Shown here: piece by piece, positions 1 through 7,954 of the stretch
Layout: each line of letters starts with the position of its first letter
Numbering within the stretch: position 1 is the stretch's first letter
Origin: Actinocrinis sp035605935
GTDB lineage: Bacteria; Actinomycetota; Actinomycetes; Streptomycetales; Catenulisporaceae
Direction of reading: 5' to 3'
Assembly: GCF_035605935.1 (NCBI RefSeq)
Contig: NZ_DATNGK010000135.1
Span: 17,131-81,130 of the forward strand
DNA: 64,000 nt
Position numbers and translations under genes: made by a program
Notes under the pieces: generated by a model
What the model was told of the DNA's origin: nothing
Databases searched by the model: none
What the model saw: the letters and a program-made list of their open reading frames with translations, nothing else

Positions 1-2
1 CG

Positions 3-662
3 GTCGGGCCGGCCGGCGAGTTCGCGCTCGGCGAGCAGATCCCGGTGCGCCGGGGTGATCCGCAGTGGACCTGGCTCGCCGTCCACCTGGTCGAGTTCGC
101 CTGCGCGCCCGCCGAGCCGGAGGCGCTGCTCGGCCGCGCGGTCGTGCTGCGCGCCGACTCGGCACGCCGGGCGGCGCTTTCCGCCGCGCACACCGGCTGC
201 CACCTGCTCGCCCTGGCGCTCAACGAGGCGCTGGCCGAGCGCTGGCGCAAGCAGGCGCGGCTCGACGCGCTCGGCTCGCCGGACTTCGACGCGCTGGCGA
301 TGGACGGTTCGCGGATGGACGAGCACGCGAGCACCGACCGGTACCGGATCGGCAAGTCATTGCGCAGAAAGGGCTTCGACGCCGAGGGCCTGGCCGACGC
401 GCTCGGCGAGATCACCGCGCGGGTCAACGCGCGGCTGGCCGGGTGGATCGCGGCCGACGCACCGGTTCGCGTCCAGGCGCCTGGCCCGGAGTTGACCGCG
501 CGCCGGCGCTGGACCTGCGCGCTGCCCGAGGGCGCCGCCTCGATCGACTGCGGTGGCACCCACCTGTCCAGGCTCGGCGAACTCGCCTCGCTGACCACCA
601 ACCTCTCGCTGAGCGGGGACGGCACCGAACTGGTCGCGGTCACGGTACCGAAACGGATCTGA
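3..662 (+). CDS. AlaX-like alanyl-tRNA editing domain protein (5' partial)
   Basis: The frame is open from the window edge, so the N-terminus is missing; the GTG at 45 is unlikely to be the true start. The product resembles the free-standing editing domain of alanyl-tRNA synthetase, which hydrolyses mischarged tRNA. Two zinc-binding signatures support this: HTGCHLL (HxxxH, as in HTATHLL of the family) and, near the C-terminus, CGGTHLS (the CGGTH motif). About 219 residues are visible and the protein ends soon after CGGTH, as expected for a short AlaX rather than a full synthetase. It stands alone before a 250-base gap. The family call is fairly firm; the amino-acid specificity cannot be read. 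Confidence 0.7.
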   Translation, partial: VGPAGEFALGEQIPVRRGDPQWTWLAVHLVEFACAPAEPEALLGRAVVLRADSARRAALSAAHTGCHLLALALNEALAERWRKQARLDALGSPDFDALAMDGSRMDEHASTDRYRIGKSLRRKGFDAEGLADALGEITARVNARLAGWIAADAPVRVQAPGPELTARRRWTCALPEGAASIDCGGTHLSRLGELASLTTNLSLSGDGTELVAVTVPKRI

Positions 663-913
663 GGCAATCTCCGGGGTCAGTGAGAAACAGTCTCCGAGCC
701 CTGAGTGAAACGGGCGCCACCGGGAAGATGTGACCGGGAAGCGATGCGGACGGCGTGATCCGCACGTCCCGCGCGCCCGCCGGCGACCGGGTCACCGACT
801 GAAATCAGCTATCGAATTCACCGTCCGCCGAGCAGTGAATCAGCGCCCGAACATAGCGAGATAAGGTCACGTACCCTGTCGCGATCCGATTACGGCTGCT
901 ACGGTCCACTACC
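663..913. other. Intergenic region upstream of the ECF sigma gene
   Basis: I see no gene here. The first part holds two similar stretches, GTGAGAAAC and GAGTGAAAC (about 679-709), that resemble ECF-type -35 elements, but neither has a convincing -10 at the right distance. The 3' end holds TACGGT at 900-905, 8 bases before the GTG at 914, a possible -10 for a leaderless or near-leaderless sigma-factor transcript. Confidence 0.35.
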
Positions 914-1501
914 GTGGCGGCGACCACGGTGACTCACCTGCGCTCGGCGCGGGCCTTCGACGCGGAGGCCCGGGCCAGCTTCGACGCGTTCTTCGACGCG
1001 CATCACCGCGACCTGGCCAGGCTGGCCTTCCTGCTGTCCGGCGACCCGGACGCGGCCGAAGACCTGACCGCGGAAGCGTTCACCCAGGCCTGGAAGCGCT
1101 GGGAGCAGGTCACCGGCTCGGACGTGCCACTGGCCTACGTGCGCCGGATCGTGGTGAACCTGGCGGCCAGCCGGGTGCGCCGGCTGGTGCGCGAGCGGCG
1201 TGGCTGGCGGCTGCTCGGCGCGGCGTGGACCGATCGGGTGGACGGGCCCGACCTGGCCGCGAGCGCGGACGTGCGAGAGGCGCTGCGGCGGCTTCCGGTG
1301 CGCAAGCGGGCCTGCGTCGTGCTGCGGCACTACTACGGCCTCAGCGAGCAGGAAACCGCCACGACGCTGGGGATATCGGTCGGAACGGTCAAGAGCCAGA
1401 CCTCGCGGGGCGTGGCCGAACTGGCCACATTGCTCGGCGCGCGTCCGAACGGGCGCGCGGTTAAGAACGGGGCGGCCAAGGACGGGGCGGCCCAGCGATG
1501 A
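914..1501 (+). CDS. SigE-family ECF RNA polymerase sigma factor
   Basis: A 195-residue group IV sigma factor that would direct RNA polymerase to a small stress or envelope regulon. The sigma-2 region is at about residues 25-65 (FFDAHHRDLARLAFLLSGD, then EDLTAEAFTQAWKRW). Sigma-4 with its helix-turn-helix is at about 118-170 (LRRLPVRKRACVVLRHYYG, then ISVGTVKSQTSRG). The order and spacing fit the actinobacterial SigE-like family (SACE-type, short linker). The GTG start puts a TACGGT hexamer 8 bases upstream. The stop overlaps the ATG of the next gene (ATGA), so the two are translationally coupled. No zinc-finger anti-sigma gene is adjacent, so regulation may rest on the downstream membrane protein. 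Confidence 0.88.
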   Translation: MAATTVTHLRSARAFDAEARASFDAFFDAHHRDLARLAFLLSGDPDAAEDLTAEAFTQAWKRWEQVTGSDVPLAYVRRIVVNLAASRVRRLVRERRGWRLLGAAWTDRVDGPDLAASADVREALRRLPVRKRACVVLRHYYGLSEQETATTLGISVGTVKSQTSRGVAELATLLGARPNGRAVKNGAAKDGAAQR

Positions 1502-2445
1502 CAAACCCGGTACGTGGTGGCAGGGCGGGCGAGAGCGGCGCGGGTGGCGGCGCCCGGGAGGAAGCGGCGCTCGCCGTGCGCAGCAGCTCCGAACTCGGCA
1601 GCGTGTGGCTGACCGAGGTCCTCGACTCCGAGTTCGCCGGGTACGAGCCCGACACGCACCGGATCCGCACGCTGCTCGACGAGCGGCTCGAGGACGGCGG
1701 CGGCAAGGCGAGAGGCGTCGGTGGCGGGGTACGCATTCCAGTCCTGGGAATGCGGCTGGCCGGCATTCCCGCAGGCATCGCGGCGGCGGCGCTGTGCGCG
1801 ACGGTGGCTGTCGCGGTGACTGCGACGGTCGCGAATGATCAGCCGCACTCGTCGCCGGAAGCCGCCACGGGTCACAGCGGCCTGCCCGCCGCCAGTGGGG
1901 TGCCATCCGGCGCGAACGACCACTCGCAGGCCGGTCCGGCCGCTTCGGCTACGCACACCAGCGCCAACGGCCAGGGCGCGCAGACGGCGACCAAGTCGGC
2001 CGGCCCGAGTGAGAGCCCACCGGCCTCCGCGTCAGCGCCGCCCTCGGGCTCGGGTCCGTCGCTGGTCAGAGCGGTCGGCGCGCTCGCTGCGTCCAGCAAC
2101 GCGCAGTGGACCGAGGAGGACGTGCACATCACCCTCCAGGACCCGGTCACCGCGCTGCAGCTGACCATCCGGATCACGCCGAATGCCGGCTACTCGAAAG
2201 AGAATTTCTGGTCGGATCATGACATCGGGCAGTTCGACGTGTCGGTGAACCCGAACGCGGGCGGTCTCATTTACACATTCACCCTCAAGCAGGGCAACGC
2301 CATCCAGGCCGGCCCGTTCACCATCGCGGCCCAGTTCCAGCATGACAGCAGCCCGCATGACACGAGCGGTGACACGTACTCGCTGAGCGTGACGACCGAC
2401 CCGGCGCACGGCTCGACTTCCTCGGGCGCGCAGGGCGGCTTCTAG
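1498..2445 (+). CDS. Single-pass membrane protein coupled to the ECF sigma gene
   Basis: A 315-residue protein with a cytoplasmic N-terminal part of about 80 residues, one transmembrane segment near 81-105 (rich in A/V/G), a Ser/Ala/Pro-rich extracellular linker to about residue 195, and a folded beta-rich C-terminal domain (around TEEDVHITLQDPVTALQLT to the end). It overlaps the sigma gene by 4 bases. Its position and topology suggest the sensor or anti-sigma partner of that factor, but no HxxxCxxC zinc anti-sigma motif is present. The N-terminal segment SSELGSVWLTEVLDSEFAGYE might be the sigma-contacting part. I do not recognise the extracellular domain. The role is inferred from position. 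Confidence 0.6.
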   Translation: MTNPVRGGRAGESGAGGGAREEAALAVRSSSELGSVWLTEVLDSEFAGYEPDTHRIRTLLDERLEDGGGKARGVGGGVRIPVLGMRLAGIPAGIAAAALCATVAVAVTATVANDQPHSSPEAATGHSGLPAASGVPSGANDHSQAGPAASATHTSANGQGAQTATKSAGPSESPPASASAPPSGSGPSLVRAVGALAASSNAQWTEEDVHITLQDPVTALQLTIRITPNAGYSKENFWSDHDIGQFDVSVNPNAGGLIYTFTLKQGNAIQAGPFTIAAQFQHDSSPHDTSGDTYSLSVTTDPAHGSTSSGAQGGF

Positions 2446-2454
2446 GGCACCGAG

Positions 2455-2469
2455 CGTGAAACTTTCACG
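2455..2469. promoter_or_regulatory. 15-bp palindrome between convergent genes
   Basis: CGTGAAA-C-TTTCACG is a perfect palindrome with a single central base, lying 10 bases after the stop of the membrane-protein gene. A wider 7-bp inverted pair, CAGAGTA/TACTCTG, lies further on at about 2483-2531. The one-base loop makes a simple terminator hairpin unlikely. A protein-binding site or a chance palindrome are both possible. Confidence 0.3.
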
Positions 2470-2536
2470 ACACGGGCATGATCAGAGTACTGTGACAGTC
2501 TCGCGATACAGCATTAGAGCCCTGATACTCTGCGGT

Positions 2537-4186
2537 TCACGAGACCGCCTTGGCGGCCTCGCGTCCCGCCGTGCGGCCGGAAAACAGGCAGCCGCCGAGG
2601 AAGGTTCCCTCCAGCGACCGGTAGCCATGCATGCCGCCACCGCCGAAGCCGGCCACCTCGCCTGCCGCGTAAAGGCCAGGTAGCGGCTGCCCGTCCGCGC
2701 GCAGCACTCGGCCGGACAAGTCGGTTTCCAGGCCGCCGAGCGACTTGCGCGTCAGGATATTGAGTTTCACGGCGATGAGCGGCCCTGCCTTCTCATCGAG
2801 CAGTCGGTGCGGGGCGGCCACTCGGATCAGCCGGTCTCCGCGGTAGGCCCGCGCGCCGTGGATCGCGGTAACTTGCAGGTCCTTGGTGAACTTGTTGCCG
2901 ATCTCCCGGTCGCGCGCCTCCACCTGCCTGGTCACCTCGCCCAGATCCAGCAGCGGCTTGTCGGTCAGCGCGTTCATCCCGTCCACAAGTCGCGGCAGCG
3001 AGTCGGCGACCACGAAGTCGACGCCGTGCCGCTTGAACGCCTCGACCGGGGCCGGGGCGCCCGGACCGATCCGGCCGAGCAGCTGCCTGATGCTCTTGCC
3101 GGTCAAGTCAGGGTTCTGTTCAGAGCCGGAGAGCGCGAACTCTTTCTCGATGATCTTCTGGGTGAGCAGGAACCAGGTGTACTCGTGCCCGGTGCGCATG
3201 ATGTGTTCCAGCGTGCCGAGCGTGTCGAAGCCGGGGAACAGCGGCACCGGCAGCCTGCGTCCCGTGGCGTCCAGCCAGAGTGAGGACGGACCCGGCAGGA
3301 TCCTGATTCCGTGTAGCGGCCAGACCGGGTTCCAGTTGGTCACCCCCTCGGTGTAATGCCACATCCGGTCGCCGTTGATCAGCCGGCCGCCCGCCGCGTC
3401 GGCGATCTCCAGCATGCGCCCGTCGACGTGCGCGGGAACGCCGGAAAGCAGGTTGCGTGGCGGCTGACCGAGCCGCGCCGGCCAGTTGCGGCGCACCAGC
3501 TCGTGGTTGCCGCCGATGCCGCCCGAGGTGACCACGACTGCCTGAGCGGTAAAGGAGAACTCGCCGGCTGCGGTCCGCGAACTCGGCGCGCCGCGCCGGG
3601 CATCGCTGGGTTCGAGCACGGTGCCGTGTACGCCGGTGACCGCGCCGTCGGTCACGATGACGTCATCGACGCGGTGCCGGAACGCGAATCGCACCTTTCC
3701 CTCAGCGGCCGCGGCGCGCACCCGCCGCTCGAAGGGTTCGACGACTCCGGGTCCGGTGCCCCAGGTGATGTGGAAGCGCGGGACCGAGTTGCCGTGACCG
3801 TCGGCGAGGTAGCCGCCGCGTTCGGCCCAGCCGACGATCGGGAAGAGGCGCACGCCCTGGGCGTGCAACCAGGAGCGCTTCTCGGTGGCGGCGAAATCCA
3901 CGTAAGCCTCGGCCCAGCGCCGCGGCCAGTAGTCCTCTTCGCGGTCGAAGCCGGCGCTGCCCAGCCAGTCCTGCCAGGCCAGCTCGTGGGAGTCGCGGAT
4001 GCCCATCCGGCGCTGTTCCGGGGAATCGACGAAGAACAGTCCGCCGAAGGACCAGAACGCCTGGCCGCCGAGCGAGGCCTCCGGTTCCTGCTCGACGAGG
4101 ATCACCCGCCGTCCGGCGTCGGCCAGTTCGGCGGTCGCCACCAGCCCGGCAAGCCCGCCTCCGACCACGATGACATCCGTGTCCAC
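2537..4186 (-). CDS. FAD-binding dehydrogenase (fumarate reductase/KstD-like flavoprotein)
   Basis: A 549-residue flavoprotein. The N-terminus has the dinucleotide-binding motif VIVVGGGLAGLVATAEL followed by the acidic strand end VEQE, and a second FAD contact near the C-terminus (GLYAAGEVAGFGGGGMHGY). It matches the actinobacterial FAD-binding dehydrogenase group of the succinate dehydrogenase/fumarate reductase flavoprotein superfamily, whose members reduce or dehydrogenate C=C bonds. The substrate is unknown. The GTG start is preceded by GAGG 10 bases upstream. It stands alone on the minus strand, divergent from the phosphopantetheinyl transferase gene. A Delta1-ketosteroid dehydrogenase is possible, but no steroid genes are nearby. 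Confidence 0.85.
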   Translation of the reverse strand: MDTDVIVVGGGLAGLVATAELADAGRRVILVEQEPEASLGGQAFWSFGGLFFVDSPEQRRMGIRDSHELAWQDWLGSAGFDREEDYWPRRWAEAYVDFAATEKRSWLHAQGVRLFPIVGWAERGGYLADGHGNSVPRFHITWGTGPGVVEPFERRVRAAAAEGKVRFAFRHRVDDVIVTDGAVTGVHGTVLEPSDARRGAPSSRTAAGEFSFTAQAVVVTSGGIGGNHELVRRNWPARLGQPPRNLLSGVPAHVDGRMLEIADAAGGRLINGDRMWHYTEGVTNWNPVWPLHGIRILPGPSSLWLDATGRRLPVPLFPGFDTLGTLEHIMRTGHEYTWFLLTQKIIEKEFALSGSEQNPDLTGKSIRQLLGRIGPGAPAPVEAFKRHGVDFVVADSLPRLVDGMNALTDKPLLDLGEVTRQVEARDREIGNKFTKDLQVTAIHGARAYRGDRLIRVAAPHRLLDEKAGPLIAVKLNILTRKSLGGLETDLSGRVLRADGQPLPGLYAAGEVAGFGGGGMHGYRSLEGTFLGGCLFSGRTAGREAAKAVS

Positions 4187-4405
4187 GACGACCGCACCTC
4201 GTCTCTACGCGTTGTCTCCACCGGTTTGTTCGCCGGGTCGCAGGCTGATCGTAGGCCGCGGCGCGATCACTCCTCAACGAAGCATACGAACGTTTGGGGC
4301 GGTTGCACTCTGTCGCGTCCATTGGAAGTTCGGTGCCGCTGCGCTCGGAGGTTTGGTGCGGCTGTACTGTGCCTGACACACTGCGAGCATGATCGAGGAG
4401 CGGGC

Positions 4406-5104
4406 GTGATCGAGGAACTGCTGCCGCCCGGCGCGATTGCCGTCGAGACGCGGACCGATCCCCCGGACGCCGTGCTGTTTCCCGAGGAGCAGGCGGAACT
4501 CGCGTTAGCCGTGGAGAAGCGGCGGCTGGAGTTCACCACCGTCAGGCACTGCGCTCGCAGCGCGCTGGCCCGGCTCGGCGTCGCACCCGTCGCGATCCTG
4601 CCCGGCCTACGCGGCGCACCACAATGGCCGGCCGGCATCGTGGGCAGCATGACGCACTGCGCCGGGTACCGGGCGGCCGTGGTCGCTCGCAGCGAGGAGC
4701 TGGCGACCATCGGCGTGGACGCGGAACCGCACGAGGCGTTGCCGCCGGAGGTGCTGACCACGGTCACGATCCCGGAGGAACGCGAGCGGCTGGAACGGCT
4801 CGCGGCGCAACAGCCGGCCGTGCACTGGGACCGGCTGCTGTTCAGCGCGAAGGAGTCGGTGTACAAGGCGTGGTTTCCGCTGACCGGCCGGTGGCTCGAC
4901 TTCGAGGAGGCGAGCGTCGACTTCCGGGCGCCTGATCACGAATCGGGTTCGTTTTACGCGCGGTTGCTGGTGCCGGGACCGGTGGTCGCGGGGGTCACGC
5001 TGCTCGGATTCACCGGACATTGGCTGGTGCGGGACGGGTTGCTGTTCACCGCGATAGCGGTGGCGCCGAACGGATCTTCCGCAGAACGAACGATCGTGCT
5101 ATGA
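4406..5104 (+). CDS. Sfp/EntD-type 4'-phosphopantetheinyl transferase
   Basis: A 232-residue enzyme that would transfer the phosphopantetheine arm of CoA to carrier-protein domains of PKS/NRPS or fatty-acid enzymes. Diagnostic motifs are GSMTHCAGYRAAVVA, the metal-binding IGVDAEP (GxDxE), and LLFSAKESVYKAWFP (the FSxKESxxK signature). The GTG start has a clear GAGGAG 5 bases upstream. Its stop overlaps the start of the TetR gene (ATGA), so the two form an operon. An 18-bp inverted-repeat half lies in its last codons (5083-5100). No biosynthetic megasynthase is in the window, so the carrier-protein substrates lie elsewhere. Confidence 0.92.
   Translation: MIEELLPPGAIAVETRTDPPDAVLFPEEQAELALAVEKRRLEFTTVRHCARSALARLGVAPVAILPGLRGAPQWPAGIVGSMTHCAGYRAAVVARSEELATIGVDAEPHEALPPEVLTTVTIPEERERLERLAAQQPAVHWDRLLFSAKESVYKAWFPLTGRWLDFEEASVDFRAPDHESGSFYARLLVPGPVVAGVTLLGFTGHWLVRDGLLFTAIAVAPNGSSAERTIVL
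5083..5100. promoter_or_regulatory. Putative TetR operator, left copy of an 18-bp inverted repeat
   Basis: AGAACGAACGATCGTGCT lies immediately before the ATG of the TetR gene. Its exact reverse complement occurs at 5793-5810, in the start of the hydrolase gene. The core ACGATCGT is self-complementary. The site occupies the spacer between a weak TTCCGC and TATGAA, so a repressor bound here could block a TetR-gene promoter. That it is an operator is inference. Confidence 0.5.
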
Positions 5105-5712
5105 ATGTTCGCGTGAGCAAAGGAGAGGCGACTCGACAGGCGGTTCTCGACGAGGCGGTCGGGACGGCCGCGCGGCTGGGGCTCGCCGGCCTGACCATCG
5201 GCTCGCTCGCCTCCCGGCTCGAACTGTCCAAGAGCGGGCTTTTCGCGCACTTCAAGTCGAAGGAATCGCTTCAGCTTCAGGTGCTCGAACGGGCCCGCGA
5301 CCTGTTCAGCGAGGAGGTCGTGCGGCCCGCGCTCAAGGCGCCGCGCGGCGAGCGGCGAGTGCGTGCGCTGTTCGAGCACTGGCTGCGCACGATCATCCAC
5401 GGCGGCTCCGAGTGCCTGTTCGTCTCCGCCTCCGCAGAGTTCGACGACCAGCCGGGACCCGTGCGTGACCAGCTGGTGCGCGACCATCGGGACTTCGCCG
5501 ACTCGGTGGCGCAGATGTTCCGCACCGGTATCGCGGAGGGCGAGTTCCGGCCGGACGCCGACGCGGAACAGTTCGCGCACGACCTGCACGCCGTCATGCT
5601 CGGGTTCTTCCACGCCTGCCGGCTGCTCAACGACCCGAAGGCGGAGAGCCGCACCCGGCATGCCTTCGAAGCGCTCATCGACGCGGTACGCGTGACACCA
5701 CGCATTACGTAG
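5101..5712 (+). CDS. TetR-family transcriptional regulator
   Basis: A 203-residue regulator. The N-terminal helix-turn-helix (residues ~10-55) reads ATRQAVLDEAVGTAARLGL, then LTIGSLASRLELSKSGLFAHF with KSKESL, which is classic TetR. The C-terminal ligand domain resembles the TetR_C group that controls hydrolase or acyltransferase genes. ATG at 5101 overlaps the previous stop; GTG at 5113 is an alternative. It lies between the phosphopantetheinyl transferase and hydrolase genes on the same strand and is flanked by the two copies of an exact 18-bp inverted repeat. Autoregulation and control of the hydrolase are therefore likely. Confidence 0.88.
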   Translation: MNVRVSKGEATRQAVLDEAVGTAARLGLAGLTIGSLASRLELSKSGLFAHFKSKESLQLQVLERARDLFSEEVVRPALKAPRGERRVRALFEHWLRTIIHGGSECLFVSASAEFDDQPGPVRDQLVRDHRDFADSVAQMFRTGIAEGEFRPDADAEQFAHDLHAVMLGFFHACRLLNDPKAESRTRHAFEALIDAVRVTPRIT

Positions 5713-5768
5713 CCGCCGACTGACTGCCTGACTTACGCAGCCTCACCGCTAACTAATCGGAGTTCTCA

Positions 5769-6746
5769 ATGACCGAGTCACTCATCGAAAAAAGCACGAT
5801 CGTTCGTTCTTCTTTCGCGTTGCGGCAGCGCGCTACCCGCGCCGCCTTCCGGACGCTGGAGCGCCGAGCGCCACGATTGGGCGCGCGCTGGGCCGAACGG
5901 GTTTGGTGCACGGTGCAGCATGCGGACCGGTCGCGTGCGGTGCCGGCCGCACCGGGCGACCTCGTCACCATCCCGCTGCACAGGAATGCGGAACCGACGT
6001 TCGTCGCAGAGGTCTGGGGTACCTCCGGTCCTGTCGTCTATCTCCTGCACGGCTGGGGCGGTCATCGCAGTCAGTTCGGCGCGTTTGTCGCGCCGCTGAC
6101 CGCCGCCGGGTTCCGGGTCGTCGCGATCGACACGCCAAGTCACGGCGATTCCGGTCCCGGCTCGTTCGGGGCCAACCGCAGTCTGATCACCGAGTTCACG
6201 GCCGCATTGTCGGCCGCCGCGCGGGCGTTCGGGCCCGCGCACGCCGTCATCGGCCACTCGCTCGGCGGCGGGTCGGCAGCGCTCGCGGTACTCGACGGAT
6301 TGCCCACGAGGCGCCTCGTGCTCATCTCGCCGATGACTGACCCGACGCAGTTCATGCGGGGATTCGCCGCGATGCTCGGCTTCGGCGACCGCGTTCGGAC
6401 CGGCTTGATGCGGCGGCTGGAACTGCGGACCGGTCGGCCGATGTCAGACTTCGACGCGGTCGGCCGGGCGACAGCGGTGTCCCAGGCCGAACCGCCACTC
6501 GATGACGCGCAACTGCCGTCGCTGCTGGTCATCCACGACCGTGCGGACAAGCAGATCCCGTTCGGCATGGGTAAGGCGATCGCCGCCGCGTGGCAGGGAG
6601 CAGAGTTGCTGAGTACGACCGGCCTCGGGCACAACCGGATCCTGCGCGACCCGGAGGTGATCCGCAGCGCGGTGGCATTCGTCCAGGTCAGCAGCACACA
6701 GGCCTATCAGGATTCTGTGTCCAGCAAAACGGGACAAGCCGCGTAG
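5769..6746 (+). CDS. Alpha/beta-hydrolase
   Basis: A 325-residue cytoplasmic hydrolase. The oxyanion region is LLHGWGGHRSQF, the nucleophile elbow is GHSLGGG, the acid lies in the segment LLVIHDRADKQIPF, and the histidine is in GLGHNRILRD. It therefore has a complete Ser-Asp-His triad. ATG at 5769 has CGGAG 6 bases upstream. Codons 9-14 carry the second copy of the 18-bp inverted repeat found before the TetR gene. Its natural ester or other substrate cannot be read. It converges on pobA with only 15 bases between the stops and no hairpin there. Confidence 0.85.
   Translation: MTESLIEKSTIVRSSFALRQRATRAAFRTLERRAPRLGARWAERVWCTVQHADRSRAVPAAPGDLVTIPLHRNAEPTFVAEVWGTSGPVVYLLHGWGGHRSQFGAFVAPLTAAGFRVVAIDTPSHGDSGPGSFGANRSLITEFTAALSAAARAFGPAHAVIGHSLGGGSAALAVLDGLPTRRLVLISPMTDPTQFMRGFAAMLGFGDRVRTGLMRRLELRTGRPMSDFDAVGRATAVSQAEPPLDDAQLPSLLVIHDRADKQIPFGMGKAIAAAWQGAELLSTTGLGHNRILRDPEVIRSAVAFVQVSSTQAYQDSVSSKTGQAA
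5793..5810. promoter_or_regulatory. Putative TetR operator, right copy of the 18-bp inverted repeat
   Basis: AGCACGATCGTTCGTTCT is the exact reverse complement of 5083-5100, about 710 bp away on the other side of the TetR gene. It lies inside codons 9-14 of the hydrolase gene, about 24 bases after its start, where a bound protein could act as a roadblock or support looping. Confidence 0.5.
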
Positions 6747-6761
6747 CGCAGTACCGCTGGC

Positions 6762-7934
6762 TCACACGACCGGCAGCCCGACGTAGTTCTCGGCGAGCGA
6801 GGCGGCCGCGGCGTCGGACGACGCTATGTAGCGCAGGTTCGAGAGTTGGAGCCGATGCGCGAACTCGTCGGCGTGCGGATCGCGGTGCAGCATCGTCGTC
6901 ATGAAGTAGGAGAAGTGCTCGGCGCGCCACACCCGGCGCAGCGCCGTTTCCGAGTACGCGTCGAGCAGGCTCTCGTCGCCCTTGTCCTGCGCCTGGATGA
7001 TCGCGGCGGCAAGCAATGTCGCGTCGGCGGTCGCCAGGTTGAGGCCCTTCGCTCCGGTCGGCGGGACGATGTGCGCGGCGTCTCCAGCGAGGAAGAGGCG
7101 GCCGTACCGCATCGGCTCGGCGACGAAGCTGCGCATCGGCGTGATCCCCTTCTCGGTGATCGGGCCGTGCTCAAGACGCCAGCCGGGCAGCTCGAAACGC
7201 GCGTCGAGTTCGGCCCAGATCCGCTCGTCTGACCAGGCCTTCAGGTCCTCGTCCGGAGCGACCTGGAGATACAGCCGGCTGATTTGCGGTGAGCGCATGC
7301 TGTGCAGCGCGAATCCGCGTTCGTGGTTGGCGTAGATCAGTTCGTCGCACGACGGAGGTACGTCGGCGAGGATTCCCAGCCAGGCGAAGGGATACTCGTG
7401 TGACCAGGTGCGCAGCAGACTGGCCGGGATCGAGTCGCGGCCGATGCCGTGGAAGCCGTCGCAAGCCACGACGATGTCGCATTCGAGCGTGTGCTCGGCG
7501 CCCTCGTGCCGGTAGCGGATCAGCGGGGTCGCGGTGTCGGCCTTCTCGATCGCGAGCGCTGCGGCTTCGAACAGGACCGTGCCGCCCTGCTGCTCACCGA
7601 TCGCTATCAGATCTTTGACGACCTCGGTCTGCGCATAGACCATGACGCTGCGGCCGCCGGTGTGCGAGGGGAAGTCGACCCGGTGCGCCTCGCGGGCGAA
7701 GCGCAGCTCGATGCCGTCGTGCCGCAGGCCGAGGCGGTCCATGCGGTCGCCGGCGCCCGAGGCGCGCAGCACGTCTACGGTGTTCTGTTCCAGCACACCG
7801 GCGCGCTGCCGGTGCTCGACGTAGTCGCGGGTCCGGTTCTCCAGCACCAGGTTTTCGATCCCGGCCTGGCGCAGCAGGTGTGAGAGCAGCAGGCCGGCCG
7901 GTCCGGCGCCTATGATCCCGACGCTGGTACGCAC
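6762..7934 (-). CDS. pobA: 4-hydroxybenzoate 3-monooxygenase
   Basis: A 390-residue class A flavin monooxygenase that hydroxylates 4-hydroxybenzoate to protocatechuate with NAD(P)H and O2. The usual family length is about 390. Motifs: GIIGAGPAGLLLSHLL (Rossmann GxGxxG), CDGFHGIGRDSIP (the DG motif) and LFLAGDAAHIVPPTGAKG (the GD motif). The family signature around YVEHRQRAGVLEQNTVD is also present. The GTG start has GGGGGAGG 5 bases upstream. It is the last gene of the pca operon, 20 bases after pcaDC, so it supplies the pathway's entry substrate. The placement in a complete protocatechuate operon makes the specificity call strong. Confidence 0.95.
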   Translation of the reverse strand: MRTSVGIIGAGPAGLLLSHLLRQAGIENLVLENRTRDYVEHRQRAGVLEQNTVDVLRASGAGDRMDRLGLRHDGIELRFAREAHRVDFPSHTGGRSVMVYAQTEVVKDLIAIGEQQGGTVLFEAAALAIEKADTATPLIRYRHEGAEHTLECDIVVACDGFHGIGRDSIPASLLRTWSHEYPFAWLGILADVPPSCDELIYANHERGFALHSMRSPQISRLYLQVAPDEDLKAWSDERIWAELDARFELPGWRLEHGPITEKGITPMRSFVAEPMRYGRLFLAGDAAHIVPPTGAKGLNLATADATLLAAAIIQAQDKGDESLLDAYSETALRRVWRAEHFSYFMTTMLHRDPHADEFAHRLQLSNLRYIASSDAAAASLAENYVGLPVV

Positions 7935-7954
7935 GTCGTCCTCCCCCTCGTCTT

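Noticed and set aside
2537..4186. Delta1-ketosteroid dehydrogenase
   Set aside because: The general flavoprotein pattern fits better, and no steroid catabolism gene is nearby.
3356..4405. The long upstream extension of the phosphopantetheinyl-transferase frame
   Set aside because: It runs antisense to the flavoprotein gene. The GTG at 4406 has a strong GAGGAG, and the enzyme's domain begins there.
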